In this document: in pieces, positions 44,388 to 53,081 of the stretch
Position numbering within the stretch: position 1 is the first letter of the stretch
Layout: every line of letters begins with the position of its first letter
Origin: Clostridia bacterium
Lineage (GTDB): Bacteria; Bacillota; Clostridia; Christensenellales; Borkfalkiaceae
Length of the DNA: 64,000 nucleotides
Reading direction: 5' to 3'
Assembly: GCA_017465145.1 (NCBI GenBank)
Contig: JAFTWU010000003.1
Span: 1 to 64,000 of the forward strand
The notes under the pieces: model-generated
Database searches by the model: none
The model's input: only the letters and a program-made list of their open reading frames with translations
Told to the model about the DNA's origin: nothing
Program-made: the position numbers and the translations under genes

Positions 44388-44882
44388 ATGGCAAAATGTG
44401 TGTTTGCGGGCACGTTTGACCCCATCACGAAAGGGCACGAAAGCATAATCAAAAGTTGCTTATCTAAATACGATAGCGTGCTTGTGGTGATAGGTAAAAA
44501 CGATAAAAAAACTTGTTATTTTACCGAAGAAGAAAGGTATAACTTTGCCGTAAAAACCTTTGAAAAATATTCTAACGTTACCGTTATAAAATATAGCGAC
44601 TACGGTGAAAAATATTTTGATTTCGTAAAAGAAAAGGGCTATACCGTCTACGTGCGCGGTATCCGTAACGATAAAGATTTACAATACGAAAAAGAAATGG
44701 AAGAAAAGAATAAAGTTTTGTATCCCTTTTTTACCACCGAATATATTCAAGCGGGTGAAAAGGTTATAAATGTAAGTTCAACCGCCGTTAGAGAGTTGAT
44801 AAAAAACGGACAAGATTTTAAAGCTTACGTTCCCGATACGGTTTACGCAGATATAAAATCTGCTATAAAAGAAAGAAATTAA
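44388..44882 (+). CDS. coaD: Phosphopantetheine adenylyltransferase
   Basis: This 164-residue enzyme catalyses the fourth step of coenzyme A synthesis. It has the nucleotidyltransferase GTFDPITKGH motif, the substrate-binding YVRGIRNDKDLQYE and the C-terminal VSSTAVREL. AAGGAAG precedes the ATG. It is the last gene of the alr operon. Its final 20 bases overlap the end of the convergent ylbJ-like gene, with no terminator between them. Confidence 0.96.
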   Translation: MAKCVFAGTFDPITKGHESIIKSCLSKYDSVLVVIGKNDKKTCYFTEEERYNFAVKTFEKYSNVTVIKYSDYGEKYFDFVKEKGYTVYVRGIRNDKDLQYEKEMEEKNKVLYPFFTTEYIQAGEKVINVSSTAVRELIKNGQDFKAYVPDTVYADIKSAIKERN

Positions 44883-45840
44883 ATAAAAGAGCAATTAAAA
44901 CGCTTGTAACCGCCATAATTATTTTAGCTAAAATAAAAGGGGCGGTTTTTATTTTTGCCTTTTTTAAACACGCTAGCGACTGAATTATCACCGAAAGTCC
45001 GCCGAAACCACATATAAAAGCACAAATAGGTAGCGAATATGGGGTAAGACCGCCCGCCGATAAAATCTTAAGCCCTTTAGTGCATTCAAACGCGCCTAAA
45101 ATTAAACCTTCTGCAACCGCGCCGTCCTTAAAAATTAACGAAAGCAATTTTACGGGATAGGTAAAAACGCCAAGTTTAGATAGTATTTCGGTAAAGAGAT
45201 AAAACAGCGTTATAATACTGCCCACCTTGATTATGGATAGGGCGGAATTATACGCGCAGTCCCCTATAACGTCGTCGTACGCGGTGGTAGATAGGGGCGC
45301 GGTAATATTTTGCGCTTTATCTTTGCGCTTGTAAAAGGAAAAAATAATTCCGTTAAGAAAGGCGGAAATAAAGTTGCACAAAAAGAGCAATAACCCAAAT
45401 AGAGAGTTGCCAAACATAATATTCCCCACACACCCTATCAAAAACACGGGGGAAGAAGTTGAACAAAACGCGCTTGCCCTTGTGCTTTCGCTATCCGTTA
45501 AAAGTCCGCCGTTTTTAAGGTCGGAAACAATTTGTGCGCCAACGGGATAACCGGAAATAACGCTCATAATAAAGGCGTAACCGCAAAGCCCGTTAACGTT
45601 AAACACCCGCCTTGTAAAAGGGGATAATTTTAAGGAAATTTTTTGCGTGGTTTTAAGCGAAGAGAGTATCGCCGTTATAAAAAGATATGGAAAAGTAGAT
45701 GGCAAAACGGTTGCAACCCAAAGGGAAACGCCGTCTAGCACCATATTAGAACTGTCCGCGCGCACCGTTAAAATAACGGCAAAAGCCAAACAGAGTACAA
45801 AAACGCCTTTTTCTAAAAATCCTTGAAATTTCGTAGTCAT
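44863..45840 (-). CDS. ylbJ: Sporulation integral membrane protein YlbJ
   Basis: This 325-residue protein has about eight membrane segments and the nucleoside-recognition-type motif around SGYPVGAQIVSDL, with PSTFPYLFITAIL before it and a matching SLSP-type region near the end, as in YlbJ of Bacillus, a mother-cell sporulation protein. It overlaps coaD tail to tail by 20 bp, so both transcripts run into each other. The ATG has no ribosome site. It is divergent from rarA. Confidence 0.86.
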   Translation of the reverse strand: MTTKFQGFLEKGVFVLCLAFAVILTVRADSSNMVLDGVSLWVATVLPSTFPYLFITAILSSLKTTQKISLKLSPFTRRVFNVNGLCGYAFIMSVISGYPVGAQIVSDLKNGGLLTDSESTRASAFCSTSSPVFLIGCVGNIMFGNSLFGLLLFLCNFISAFLNGIIFSFYKRKDKAQNITAPLSTTAYDDVIGDCAYNSALSIIKVGSIITLFYLFTEILSKLGVFTYPVKLLSLIFKDGAVAEGLILGAFECTKGLKILSAGGLTPYSLPICAFICGFGGLSVIIQSLACLKKAKIKTAPFILAKIIMAVTSVLIALLFNFFLL

Positions 45841-45858
45841 AATATATGTTATTACGGC

Positions 45859-45887
45859 TTGAAATAATATATACTTTATGTTAAAAT
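45859..45887 (+). promoter_or_regulatory. Promoter of rarA, leaderless arrangement
   Basis: TTGAAA (45859-45864) and TAAAAT (45882-45887) are 17 bp apart. The -10 ends six bases before the ATG, so transcription should begin on or beside its A. Confidence 0.65.
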
Positions 45888-45893
45888 ATAACT

Positions 45894-47201
45894 ATGGATT
45901 TATTTGATTTTTCAACTGAAAAAAAGCAAAACGTTCCCCTAGCGGAAAGAATGCGCGCCCGCTCTTTAAGTGAGTTTTTGGGGCAAGAACACGTTGTTTC
46001 TGAATCGGGGCTACTTCGCCGTGCCATAAAACTTGATAGGCTTGGCAGTTGCATCTTTTGGGGGCCACCCGGTTGTGGCAAAACCACCCTTGCCAACGTT
46101 ATAGCGCACAGTACCGACGGCAACTTTGTAAAGTTAAACGCCGTTAACGCCGGCGTTGCAGACGTAAAGCGCGTTGTAGACGAAGCGCGCACCAACCTTA
46201 AGTTATACGGCAAAAAGACCTATCTATTGCTAGATGAATGCCACCGCTTTAATAAAACTCAAAGCGACAGTTTACTTCCTGCAATAGAAAACGGCGATAT
46301 AATTTTCGTTGGCTCTACCACCGAAAACCCCTTTGCCGCTATGACGCCTGCTATCGTTTCGCGCTGTAGGGTATTTGAACTTAAAAGGCTTTCACAAGAC
46401 AACATTAAAAAGGCGCTACTTCGCGCAATAGCCGATAAAGAAAGGGGCTTTGGTAATTACGATTTAGTCGTTAACGAAGACGCCATTGACCATATTGCAT
46501 CCACTTCTGCGGGGGACTTAAGAATAGCGTATAACGCGCTAGAACTTGCGGTACTCACAACTGACCCAGATAGTACGGGCAAAATTACGGTAACGTTAAA
46601 AGACGCCGAAGAATCTATTCAACAAAAGGTGCTATCTTTTGACGAACAAATGTATTACGATATGCTTTCGGCATTTTGTAAGAGTTTGCGCGGTAGCGAT
46701 GCAAACGCCGCTCTTTACTATATGCAAAGGCTAATTAAAGGCGGTTGCGACCCGTTGCTTATTTGTCGCAGAATAATCGCACACTCAGCAGAAGACGTTG
46801 GTATGGCAGACCCCAACGCGCTAGTAGTTGCTACAAGCGCCCTTCTTGCCTATGAAAAAATGGGGCTACCAGAAGGATTACTTCCTATATCGCAAGCAAT
46901 AATTTACGTATGCGAAGCGGAAAAATCTAATTCGGTAGTTATCGCTATGGATATGGCGGGGGAAGACGCCGTTAAAACCAAAGACGACAACGTTCCACCG
47001 TGGGTTAAAAACGCCGTTTACGGTAGCGAAGAAGATAAACGCCAAGCATCAAACTATAAATATCCGCACCTATTCGGCGGTTACGTGGAACAACAATATT
47101 TACCAGATTCGCTAAAAGACCGCGTTTATTATACCCCCCTTGATAACGGCTATGAAAAAACCGTTAAAGAAATAAGAAAAAGAAAGGGCAAAAAGAAATA
47201 A
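45894..47201 (+). CDS. rarA: Replication-associated recombination protein RarA (MgsA)
   Basis: This 435-residue AAA+ ATPase acts at stalled replication forks. It has LGQEHVV, Walker A GPPGCGKTT (about 55-63), Walker B LLLDECHR, sensor 1 GSTTENP and the C-terminal tetramerisation domain including GADP-type RRIIAHSAEDVGMADP. Length is normal. No Shine-Dalgarno sequence precedes the ATG; a well-formed promoter ends six bases upstream. It is followed by tex after 15 bp. Confidence 0.95.
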   Translation: MDLFDFSTEKKQNVPLAERMRARSLSEFLGQEHVVSESGLLRRAIKLDRLGSCIFWGPPGCGKTTLANVIAHSTDGNFVKLNAVNAGVADVKRVVDEARTNLKLYGKKTYLLLDECHRFNKTQSDSLLPAIENGDIIFVGSTTENPFAAMTPAIVSRCRVFELKRLSQDNIKKALLRAIADKERGFGNYDLVVNEDAIDHIASTSAGDLRIAYNALELAVLTTDPDSTGKITVTLKDAEESIQQKVLSFDEQMYYDMLSAFCKSLRGSDANAALYYMQRLIKGGCDPLLICRRIIAHSAEDVGMADPNALVVATSALLAYEKMGLPEGLLPISQAIIYVCEAEKSNSVVIAMDMAGEDAVKTKDDNVPPWVKNAVYGSEEDKRQASNYKYPHLFGGYVEQQYLPDSLKDRVYYTPLDNGYEKTVKEIRKRKGKKK

Positions 47202-47216
47202 AAAAAGGAAAGACTT

Positions 47217-49508
47217 ATGGACTATTCAATTAAACTTGCACAAGAATTTACTATTAAACCAGAACACGCGCTTAATATTATCAACCTTATAGAAGAAGGC
47301 AACACTATTCCTTTTATTGCCAGATATCGTAAGGAAATGACGGGCTCTTGCGACGACCAAGTTTTGCGCTCTATTAACGATAGATTAAACTATCTTAAAA
47401 ATCTTGATAAAAGAAAGGGGGAAATTGCAGATTCTATCACCGCGCAAGGCAAAATGACCGATGAAATTGCCCTATCTCTTGCAAAAGCGGAAACGCTAAC
47501 CGAAGTTGAAGATATTTACCGCCCCTATAAGCAAAAGAGAAAAACGCGCGCGTCTATGGCGGCGGAAAAGGGCTTAACCCCACTTGCAGAACTAATTTTA
47601 TTGCAAGATAGCGCAACGGACTTAAATAGCGAAGCGCAAAAATATATTAACGAAGAAAAGGGCGTTGAAAATATAGAACAAGCCCTTGCAGGTGCAAGCG
47701 ATATTATCGCAGAACGCGTTTCCGACGACGCCGAACTTAGAAAAGTTTTGCGTAAAAAAATATTCGATACGGGCGAAATTACCTGTAAACTTTTAGAAAA
47801 TGAAAACGCTAAAACTTACGATAATTACGCCGATTATAGTGAAAAAATTAACAAGATGCCGTCGCACCGAATTTTAGCCGTTAACCGTGGCGAAAAAGAA
47901 GAGTGCTTAAAGGTGGCGGTATCCGTTGACACCGAAGCGTTTATAGACGCTATTAAATCGGTATACGTTAAAGGTACGGGCGATTGCGCTAAGATTGTTG
48001 CATCCGCTTGTGCAGACGCTTATCAAAGGCTTATTTTCCCGTCGGTAGAGCGCGAAGTTAGAAACGAACTTACCGACAAGGCAAACGAACAAGCCATTAA
48101 AATTTTTGAAACTAACCTTCGCCCCTTACTTTTGCAACCACCACTAAAGGGCAAGACTATTTTAGGCTTAGACCCTGGGTTTAGAACGGGTTGCAAACTT
48201 GCAGTAATCACCCCAGAAGGCAACGTAGTAGGCACGGGCGTAGCGTATATAACCCCACCGCACTCTGCCGAAAAAATCGCGCAGTCTAAAGCGGGACTAT
48301 TAAAAATTATAGAGAAATGCAACGTTCAAGTTATATCAATCGGTAACGGCACGGCAAGTAAAGAAAGTGAAATTTTCGTTGCCGACTTAATTAAAGAAAG
48401 TGGCAGACCTATATCTTACGCCATCGTTAACGAAGCGGGCGCGTCAGTTTATAGTGCCAGCAAACTTGCTGCCGAAGAGTTTCCACAATACGACGTTACT
48501 ATCCGCGGTGCAATCTCTATTGCAAGAAGACTTTTAGACCCCTTAGCCGAACTTATTAAAATTGACGTTAAGGCGATAGGCGTTGGACAATATCAACACG
48601 ACATGCCAGAAGCCCGCCTAGAAGAAGTTTTGGGTGGCGTTGTTGAAGACTGTGTTAACAGCGTTGGCGTTGACCTTAACACCGCGTCTCAAAGCCTTTT
48701 ATCGTACGTGGCGGGGCTTAATAGCGGTATCGCAAAAAACATTTTAGAATATCGTAAGGAAAAACCTTTCACTAGCCGTGAAGAACTTTTAAAGGTTAAA
48801 AAACTTGGCGAAAAAGCCTTTATGCAATGTGCGGGTTTCTTGCGCATAACGGGGGGCAACGTGTTAGATAACACGGCGGTTCACCCCGAAAATTACCCCG
48901 CGGTTAAGTTGCTTTTAGAAAAGACGGGCTATACTCTTTCCGACGTTGAAAAAGGTCAAATTACAGACATTAAAGAAAGAATTGAACGCCTTGGCTACTC
49001 TACCGTTGCTAAAGATTGCGGTATAGGGGAACCCACCTTGCGCGATATAGTTTCCGAACTATTAAAGCCGGGCAGGGATATCCGTGATAGCCTACCTAAA
49101 CCCGTGCTACGAAGCGATATAATGGACTTAAACGACCTTAAAGAAGGGATGGAACTTATCGGTACGGTGCGCAATATTATCGACTTTGGTGCTTTCGTAG
49201 ATATAGGCGTTCACCAAGACGGACTAGTTCATATTTCGCAAATTTCTTCTAACTATATTAAACACCCGTCAGACGTTCTTAAGGTGGGCGATACGGTTAA
49301 GGTTAAAGTTTTGGGCGTTGACCTTGTTAAGCAAAAAATCTCTTTAACCTTAAAAACGACAGAACTTCCTAACGGTATAGCAGTTGGTAATCAACGTACG
49401 GATAGGGAAAGAAAGGAAGGCAGAATTAGGGCGGAAAAAAGCCGTGAACAAAAGACTTTGTCTAAAGAAGACCTTTTGAAAGAACTTTATAAAAAATTCG
49501 GTAGATAA
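47217..49508 (+). CDS. tex: Tex-family S1 RNA-binding protein
   Basis: This 763-residue transcription accessory protein has the N-terminal helical domain (FIARYRKEMTGS), the YqgF-like RNase H fold starting GLDPGFRTGCKLAV, two helix-hairpin-helix units (VGVDLNTAS, FTSREEL) and a C-terminal S1 domain (about 648-720, VRNIIDFGAFVDIGVHQDGLVH). The tail is basic. AAAAGGAAAG precedes the ATG. It is co-transcribed with rarA. Confidence 0.95.
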   Translation: MDYSIKLAQEFTIKPEHALNIINLIEEGNTIPFIARYRKEMTGSCDDQVLRSINDRLNYLKNLDKRKGEIADSITAQGKMTDEIALSLAKAETLTEVEDIYRPYKQKRKTRASMAAEKGLTPLAELILLQDSATDLNSEAQKYINEEKGVENIEQALAGASDIIAERVSDDAELRKVLRKKIFDTGEITCKLLENENAKTYDNYADYSEKINKMPSHRILAVNRGEKEECLKVAVSVDTEAFIDAIKSVYVKGTGDCAKIVASACADAYQRLIFPSVEREVRNELTDKANEQAIKIFETNLRPLLLQPPLKGKTILGLDPGFRTGCKLAVITPEGNVVGTGVAYITPPHSAEKIAQSKAGLLKIIEKCNVQVISIGNGTASKESEIFVADLIKESGRPISYAIVNEAGASVYSASKLAAEEFPQYDVTIRGAISIARRLLDPLAELIKIDVKAIGVGQYQHDMPEARLEEVLGGVVEDCVNSVGVDLNTASQSLLSYVAGLNSGIAKNILEYRKEKPFTSREELLKVKKLGEKAFMQCAGFLRITGGNVLDNTAVHPENYPAVKLLLEKTGYTLSDVEKGQITDIKERIERLGYSTVAKDCGIGEPTLRDIVSELLKPGRDIRDSLPKPVLRSDIMDLNDLKEGMELIGTVRNIIDFGAFVDIGVHQDGLVHISQISSNYIKHPSDVLKVGDTVKVKVLGVDLVKQKISLTLKTTELPNGIAVGNQRTDRERKEGRIRAEKSREQKTLSKEDLLKELYKKFGR

Positions 49509-49522
49509 ATTAAAAAACAAGA

Positions 49523-49556
49523 AAAAAGCGTGCTAAAATTTGCACGCTTTTACTTT
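49523..49556 (+). terminator. Terminator of the rarA-tex operon
   Basis: AAAAAGCGTGC pairs with GCACGCTTTT around eight bases. Confidence 0.85.
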
Positions 49557-49582
49557 AAGTAAAAGAAATTTTAAAAAATATA

Positions 49583-49611
49583 TTGTAAAAGCGATTAAAT
49601 TGTGTTAAAAT
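49583..49611 (+). promoter_or_regulatory. Promoter of the amino-acid permease gene
   Basis: TTGTAA (49583-49588) and TAAAAT (49606-49611) are 17 bp apart. Confidence 0.6.
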
Positions 49612-49642
49612 ATGCCTATCTTTTTATAAACGGAGAAATACG

Positions 49643-51127
49643 ATGGAAAAGTTGACAAGAAAATACGGCTTGCTTACGGCAATCTGTATGGTAGTTGGCA
49701 CGGTTATCGGCTCTGGTGTGTTCTTTAAAGCGCAAAACGTTTTAACGGCAACGGGCGGTAATATGCCTTTAGGTATTGCGGCTTGGGTTATTACCGGCGC
49801 AATAATGATTATTTGCTCTGCACAATTTGCAGTAATGGCAACTAAGTATGAAAAAGTTAGCGGTGTAGTTGACTATGCAGAAGCAACTTGCGGTAAAGGT
49901 TATGCATACTATCTTGCGTGGTTTATGGTTAACATTTACTACCCCGGTATGACCAGCGTTTTGGCGTGGGTATCTGCAAGATATTTCGGCGTAATATTCG
50001 GTTGGCATTTAGCAAGTGCGGAAGTTATGGCTTTAGCGGGCGTATTTTTAGTAGCCTCTTACGCGCTTAACGCGTTGTCACCAAAGCTTGCTGGTAAATT
50101 CCAAGTAAGTGCAACCATTATTAAACTTATACCTATCGTGCTTATGGCAATCGTTGGCACTATCGTTGGTTTCGTTAAAGGCACGCTTACCGACAACTTT
50201 ACTACCATTGTTAGCGAAGCGGTTGGCGGTACTAGTGGCGGTTTGTTTGCAGCAATCGTTGCTACCGTTTTTGCTTATGAAGGTTGGATAGTTGCAACTT
50301 CTATTAACGCAGAACTTAAAAACCCCAAAAAGAACTTGCCCTTAGCACTTGTTATCGGCGCGTTTATCGTCGTTATCGCTTACGTTTTATATTATATCGG
50401 CGTTGCAGGTGGCACAACTAACGAAGTATTGATTAAAGACGGTGCAACCGTTGCTTTCTCTAATATATTCGGCAAGGTTGGCGGTATTATTCTTAACGTA
50501 TGTATCGTAGTTTCTTGTCTTGGTACGCTTAACGGACTTATGGTTGGTGCAACCCGTGGTATGTACGCTATCGCTGCACGTAACGATGGTCCTAGACCTA
50601 AGATGTTCGGACAAATAGATAAAACGACCAACGTTGCACACAACTCTTCAATTTGGGGCTTGCTTGTATGTGCTATTTGGTTTATTTATTTCTACGGCGC
50701 AAACCTTACAGACGGTTGGTTCGGTCTATTCAACTTCGACTCTTCTGAACTTCCTATCGTAACCATTTATGGTATGTATATCCCCATGTTTATTATGTGG
50801 ATGGTTAAAGAAAAAGATATGCATTGGGTAAAACGTTTCTTACTTCCTATCGTCTCTTTAATCGCTTGCGCGTTCATGGTATTTGCGGCAGTTTGGGCAC
50901 ACGGCGTAACCCCCTTGCAAAATTCACTCAAAGCAGGCACGGGCTTTAAGTTCCCAGTTCTTTTCTACTTGATTATATTTGCAGTAATTATGCTTGCAGG
51001 TTTCTTCTGCTCTAGCACCTTTAAGAACCTTGTTAAAAAGGGCAAGGCAAAAAAAGCAGGCGCAACGGCTGAAGAAAACGTTGAAACGGAAGAAACTGTA
51101 GAAGTGGAAAACGCTAGCGCTGAATAA
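49643..51127 (+). CDS. APC-family amino acid permease
   Basis: This 494-residue transporter begins with the APC/LAT-type first helix VVGTVIGSGVFFKAQNV, whose unwound glycine segment binds the amino group. It has about twelve helices, the FAYEGWIVATSINAELKNPKKNLP region typical of the family, and an acidic tail rich in Glu. CGGAGA precedes the ATG. The closest pattern is the LAT-like branch; the substrate is not predictable. It is a single-gene unit. Confidence 0.92.
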   Translation: MEKLTRKYGLLTAICMVVGTVIGSGVFFKAQNVLTATGGNMPLGIAAWVITGAIMIICSAQFAVMATKYEKVSGVVDYAEATCGKGYAYYLAWFMVNIYYPGMTSVLAWVSARYFGVIFGWHLASAEVMALAGVFLVASYALNALSPKLAGKFQVSATIIKLIPIVLMAIVGTIVGFVKGTLTDNFTTIVSEAVGGTSGGLFAAIVATVFAYEGWIVATSINAELKNPKKNLPLALVIGAFIVVIAYVLYYIGVAGGTTNEVLIKDGATVAFSNIFGKVGGIILNVCIVVSCLGTLNGLMVGATRGMYAIAARNDGPRPKMFGQIDKTTNVAHNSSIWGLLVCAIWFIYFYGANLTDGWFGLFNFDSSELPIVTIYGMYIPMFIMWMVKEKDMHWVKRFLLPIVSLIACAFMVFAAVWAHGVTPLQNSLKAGTGFKFPVLFYLIIFAVIMLAGFFCSSTFKNLVKKGKAKKAGATAEENVETEETVEVENASAE

Positions 51128-51141
51128 TCTTAATTAAAAAT

Positions 51142-51176
51142 AAAAGCACCCCGTAGCTAAAACAGGGTGCTTTTTA
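51142..51176 (+). terminator. Terminator after the permease gene
   Basis: AAAAGCACCC pairs with GGGTGCTTTTT around thirteen bases. Confidence 0.8.
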
Positions 51177-51208
51177 AATCTTTTAACGGAAAATATTAGT
51201 TGTTATCA

Positions 51209-52105
51209 ATGAAAGTCTTATTAATTTACTACACGGGCACGTTTAACACCCGATATTTAACTGAAAAAATTAAAGAACGCTTTATTATGCGTGGCGACTC
51301 GGTGGATACGGTGGAAATAAACGCTAAAACCCCACCGTGCGACACTTTTCAGTACGATTTAATAGGCTTTTCTTACCCCATATACGGCTTTAACGCCCCC
51401 TTGCCTTTTGATAAATACGTTAAAAAGTTAAAGTTTAATAAGGGGCAAAAGTTTTTTATTTATAAAAATAGCGGTGAAGTTTTGGCAATGAACAACGCGT
51501 CTAGTCGAATTTTACTATCGACTATGGAAAAGCGCGGGGGTATCTTTACGGGCGAATATCATTTCGTTATGCCGTATAATATCCATTTCCCGTATGAGCG
51601 CGATTTTATCCGCCAAATTTTTGAAAACAATAGCAAACTTGCCGATATAATGATGCATAATTTATCTAACGGCATAGTTAAGAAAATAAATTGCAATTTA
51701 ATTTATAAAATCGGCGCGTTTTTCGTTGGTATTCAAAAGATAGGTGGAAACGTAAATTCCTTTTTTTATAGTGTGGATAAGGATAAATGTATTAATTGTA
51801 ACAAGTGTATAAAAAATTGCCCGCACGACAATATCTACGTTAAAGATGGAAAAATAAAGTTCCACCACCATTGCGATATGTGTATGCGCTGTTCTTTTTA
51901 TTGTCCAACTAACGCCATCAATATAGGCTTATTACAAAGTTGGCGGGTAAACGGTGCTTACGATTTTAAGGGGATAGAAGAAGATACTTCTCCCATTACC
52001 CCCTATATCACAAAAGATAGCAAAGGGTTTTATAAATGTTTTATAAAATATTTTGAAGATATTGAAAACGACCACGCTAAAATCTTTGGTGGCGAAACTC
52101 GTTAG
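51209..52105 (+). CDS. EFR1-type flavodoxin/ferredoxin protein
   Basis: The 298-residue protein joins an N-terminal flavodoxin-like domain (LLIYYTGTFNTRYLT, FSYPIYGFNAP) to a C-terminal 2[4Fe-4S] ferredoxin (CINCNKCIKNCP and CDMCMRCSFYCP, about 193-240). It is probably a soluble electron carrier or oxidoreductase of strict anaerobes; its partner is unknown. I start at the ATG at 51209, where the first strand begins, but no ribosome site is near, and TTG at 51200 is possible. It ends at the first copy of a duplicated terminator. Confidence 0.85.
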   Translation: MKVLLIYYTGTFNTRYLTEKIKERFIMRGDSVDTVEINAKTPPCDTFQYDLIGFSYPIYGFNAPLPFDKYVKKLKFNKGQKFFIYKNSGEVLAMNNASSRILLSTMEKRGGIFTGEYHFVMPYNIHFPYERDFIRQIFENNSKLADIMMHNLSNGIVKKINCNLIYKIGAFFVGIQKIGGNVNSFFYSVDKDKCINCNKCIKNCPHDNIYVKDGKIKFHHHCDMCMRCSFYCPTNAINIGLLQSWRVNGAYDFKGIEEDTSPITPYITKDSKGFYKCFIKYFEDIENDHAKIFGGETR

Positions 52106-52125
52106 CAAAGTATAAAAGAAACAAA

Positions 52126-52160
52126 ATAAAAAGACCTTGCCGTTTGGCAAGGTCTTTTAA
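52126..52160. terminator. Bidirectional terminator, copy 1 of a duplicated 32-bp sequence
   Basis: AAAGACCTTGCC pairs with GGCAAGGTCTTT. The 32 bases 52128-52159 recur exactly at 52989-53020. This copy ends the EFR1 gene and the minus-strand XRE gene. Confidence 0.9.
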
Positions 52161-52400
52161 TTAATCAATTTCCAAATCTGCGGTGAACAAATCGCAATCC
52201 AAAAATTCCATAACGCTTATGTTAAACCCTCTAGCCAACTTATATACTGTCGCTAGCGTTACGGTTTTGTTTTGACTATTAAGAATTCTATCCATAGCGC
52301 CATGCGTTATGCCAGATTCTTGCTCTAGTCTATATTGTGTCATCTTTTTGTCCTTTAACAAATTGAGAACACGCGTTGCTACTGCGTCATTTGTATTCAC
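52161..52400 (-). CDS. XRE-family transcriptional regulator
   Basis: The 79-residue protein is one helix-turn-helix domain: MTQYRLEQESGITHGAMDRIL (about 20-40) is the DNA-binding core, followed by TLATVYKLARGFNISVMEFL. It starts with GTG behind TAGGAGCG. It is divergent from the SLOG-domain gene, and a 28-bp palindrome lies between them. Both genes sit between two exact copies of a terminator. It probably regulates itself and its neighbour. Confidence 0.9.
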   Translation of the reverse strand: MNTNDAVATRVLNLLKDKKMTQYRLEQESGITHGAMDRILNSQNKTVTLATVYKLARGFNISVMEFLDCDLFTADLEID

Positions 52401-52452
52401 AAAAATCGCTCCTAATTATCCTTTACATATATATTAGCAATTTGTGTCGTTA

Positions 52453-52480
52453 AAAATACGCCTTTATAAAGGCGTATTTT
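52453..52480. promoter_or_regulatory. Perfect palindrome between the XRE and SLOG genes
   Basis: Two perfect 12-13-bp arms (AAAATACGCCTTT and its complement) surround three bases and end immediately before the SLOG promoter. It could be the XRE operator or a terminator-like hairpin shielding the cassette from read-through. Confidence 0.5.
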
Positions 52481-52481
52481 G

Positions 52482-52510
52482 TTGTGTTTAATTACAAAAA
52501 AAGGTATAAT
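52482..52510 (+). promoter_or_regulatory. Promoter of the SLOG gene
   Basis: TTGTGT (52482-52487) and TATAAT (52505-52510) are 17 bp apart. Confidence 0.55.
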
Positions 52511-52533
52511 AGAAGAAAAAAGCGGGAGATAAA

Positions 52534-52989
52534 ATGGTGGTTATAACTTTTTTTGGGCATGCCGATTTTGTTGAAAAGGATATTTTTAGAATTCAAATAA
52601 TAGAAAATATTCGTGCTCTTGCTGGTAATGAGAAGGTTGAGTTTTATTTAGGGGGATATGGTAATTTTGATTTATTTGCCTTAAAATGTTGTAGGGATTA
52701 TAAAAACCAATATAAGAATTGCAAGATAAACCTAATAGTTCCGTATTTAACAGGTCTAACAAACGAAAAAGTTAACGCTGATTATTACGATGAAATTATA
52801 TATCCAGCCTTAGAAGACGTCTATCCGCGCTTTGCTATATGTAAGAGAAATGAGTGGATGGTAGATAAAGCAGACGTAATAATTACTTATCTAAATAGAC
52901 ATTATGGCGGAACATATTCTACGATAAAGTATGCTTATAGCCACCATAAGCCTGTTATAAATTTATATTCTGGTAAGTATGAACTATAA
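52534..52989 (+). CDS. SLOG-domain (DUF1273/YpsA-like) protein
   Basis: This 151-residue protein opens with VVITFFGHADF and continues with FYLGGYGNFDLFALKCC and LIVPYLTG, the pattern of small SLOG-superfamily proteins with a Rossmann-like nucleotide-binding site. Some SLOG proteins sense or make nucleotide signals in defence and stress systems, but this one has no known function. GGGAGA precedes the ATG. Codon use (GGG, GAG, AGG) departs from neighbouring housekeeping genes. It pairs with a divergent XRE regulator inside a duplicated-terminator bracket, suggesting transfer. Confidence 0.75.
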   Translation: MVVITFFGHADFVEKDIFRIQIIENIRALAGNEKVEFYLGGYGNFDLFALKCCRDYKNQYKNCKINLIVPYLTGLTNEKVNADYYDEIIYPALEDVYPRFAICKRNEWMVDKADVIITYLNRHYGGTYSTIKYAYSHHKPVINLYSGKYEL

Positions 52990-53021
52990 AAAAGACCTTG
53001 CCGTTTGGCAAGGTCTTTTAG
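52988..53021. terminator. Bidirectional terminator, copy 2
   Basis: This is an exact repeat of 52128-52159. It ends the SLOG gene, whose stop codon overlaps its first base, and the convergent GDPD gene. Confidence 0.9.
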
Positions 53022-53081
53022 TTTTTTAGCGGGATAATTTTGTTTAATAAATTTTTCTTTAAGGCGGAAAACTTACTAAAG

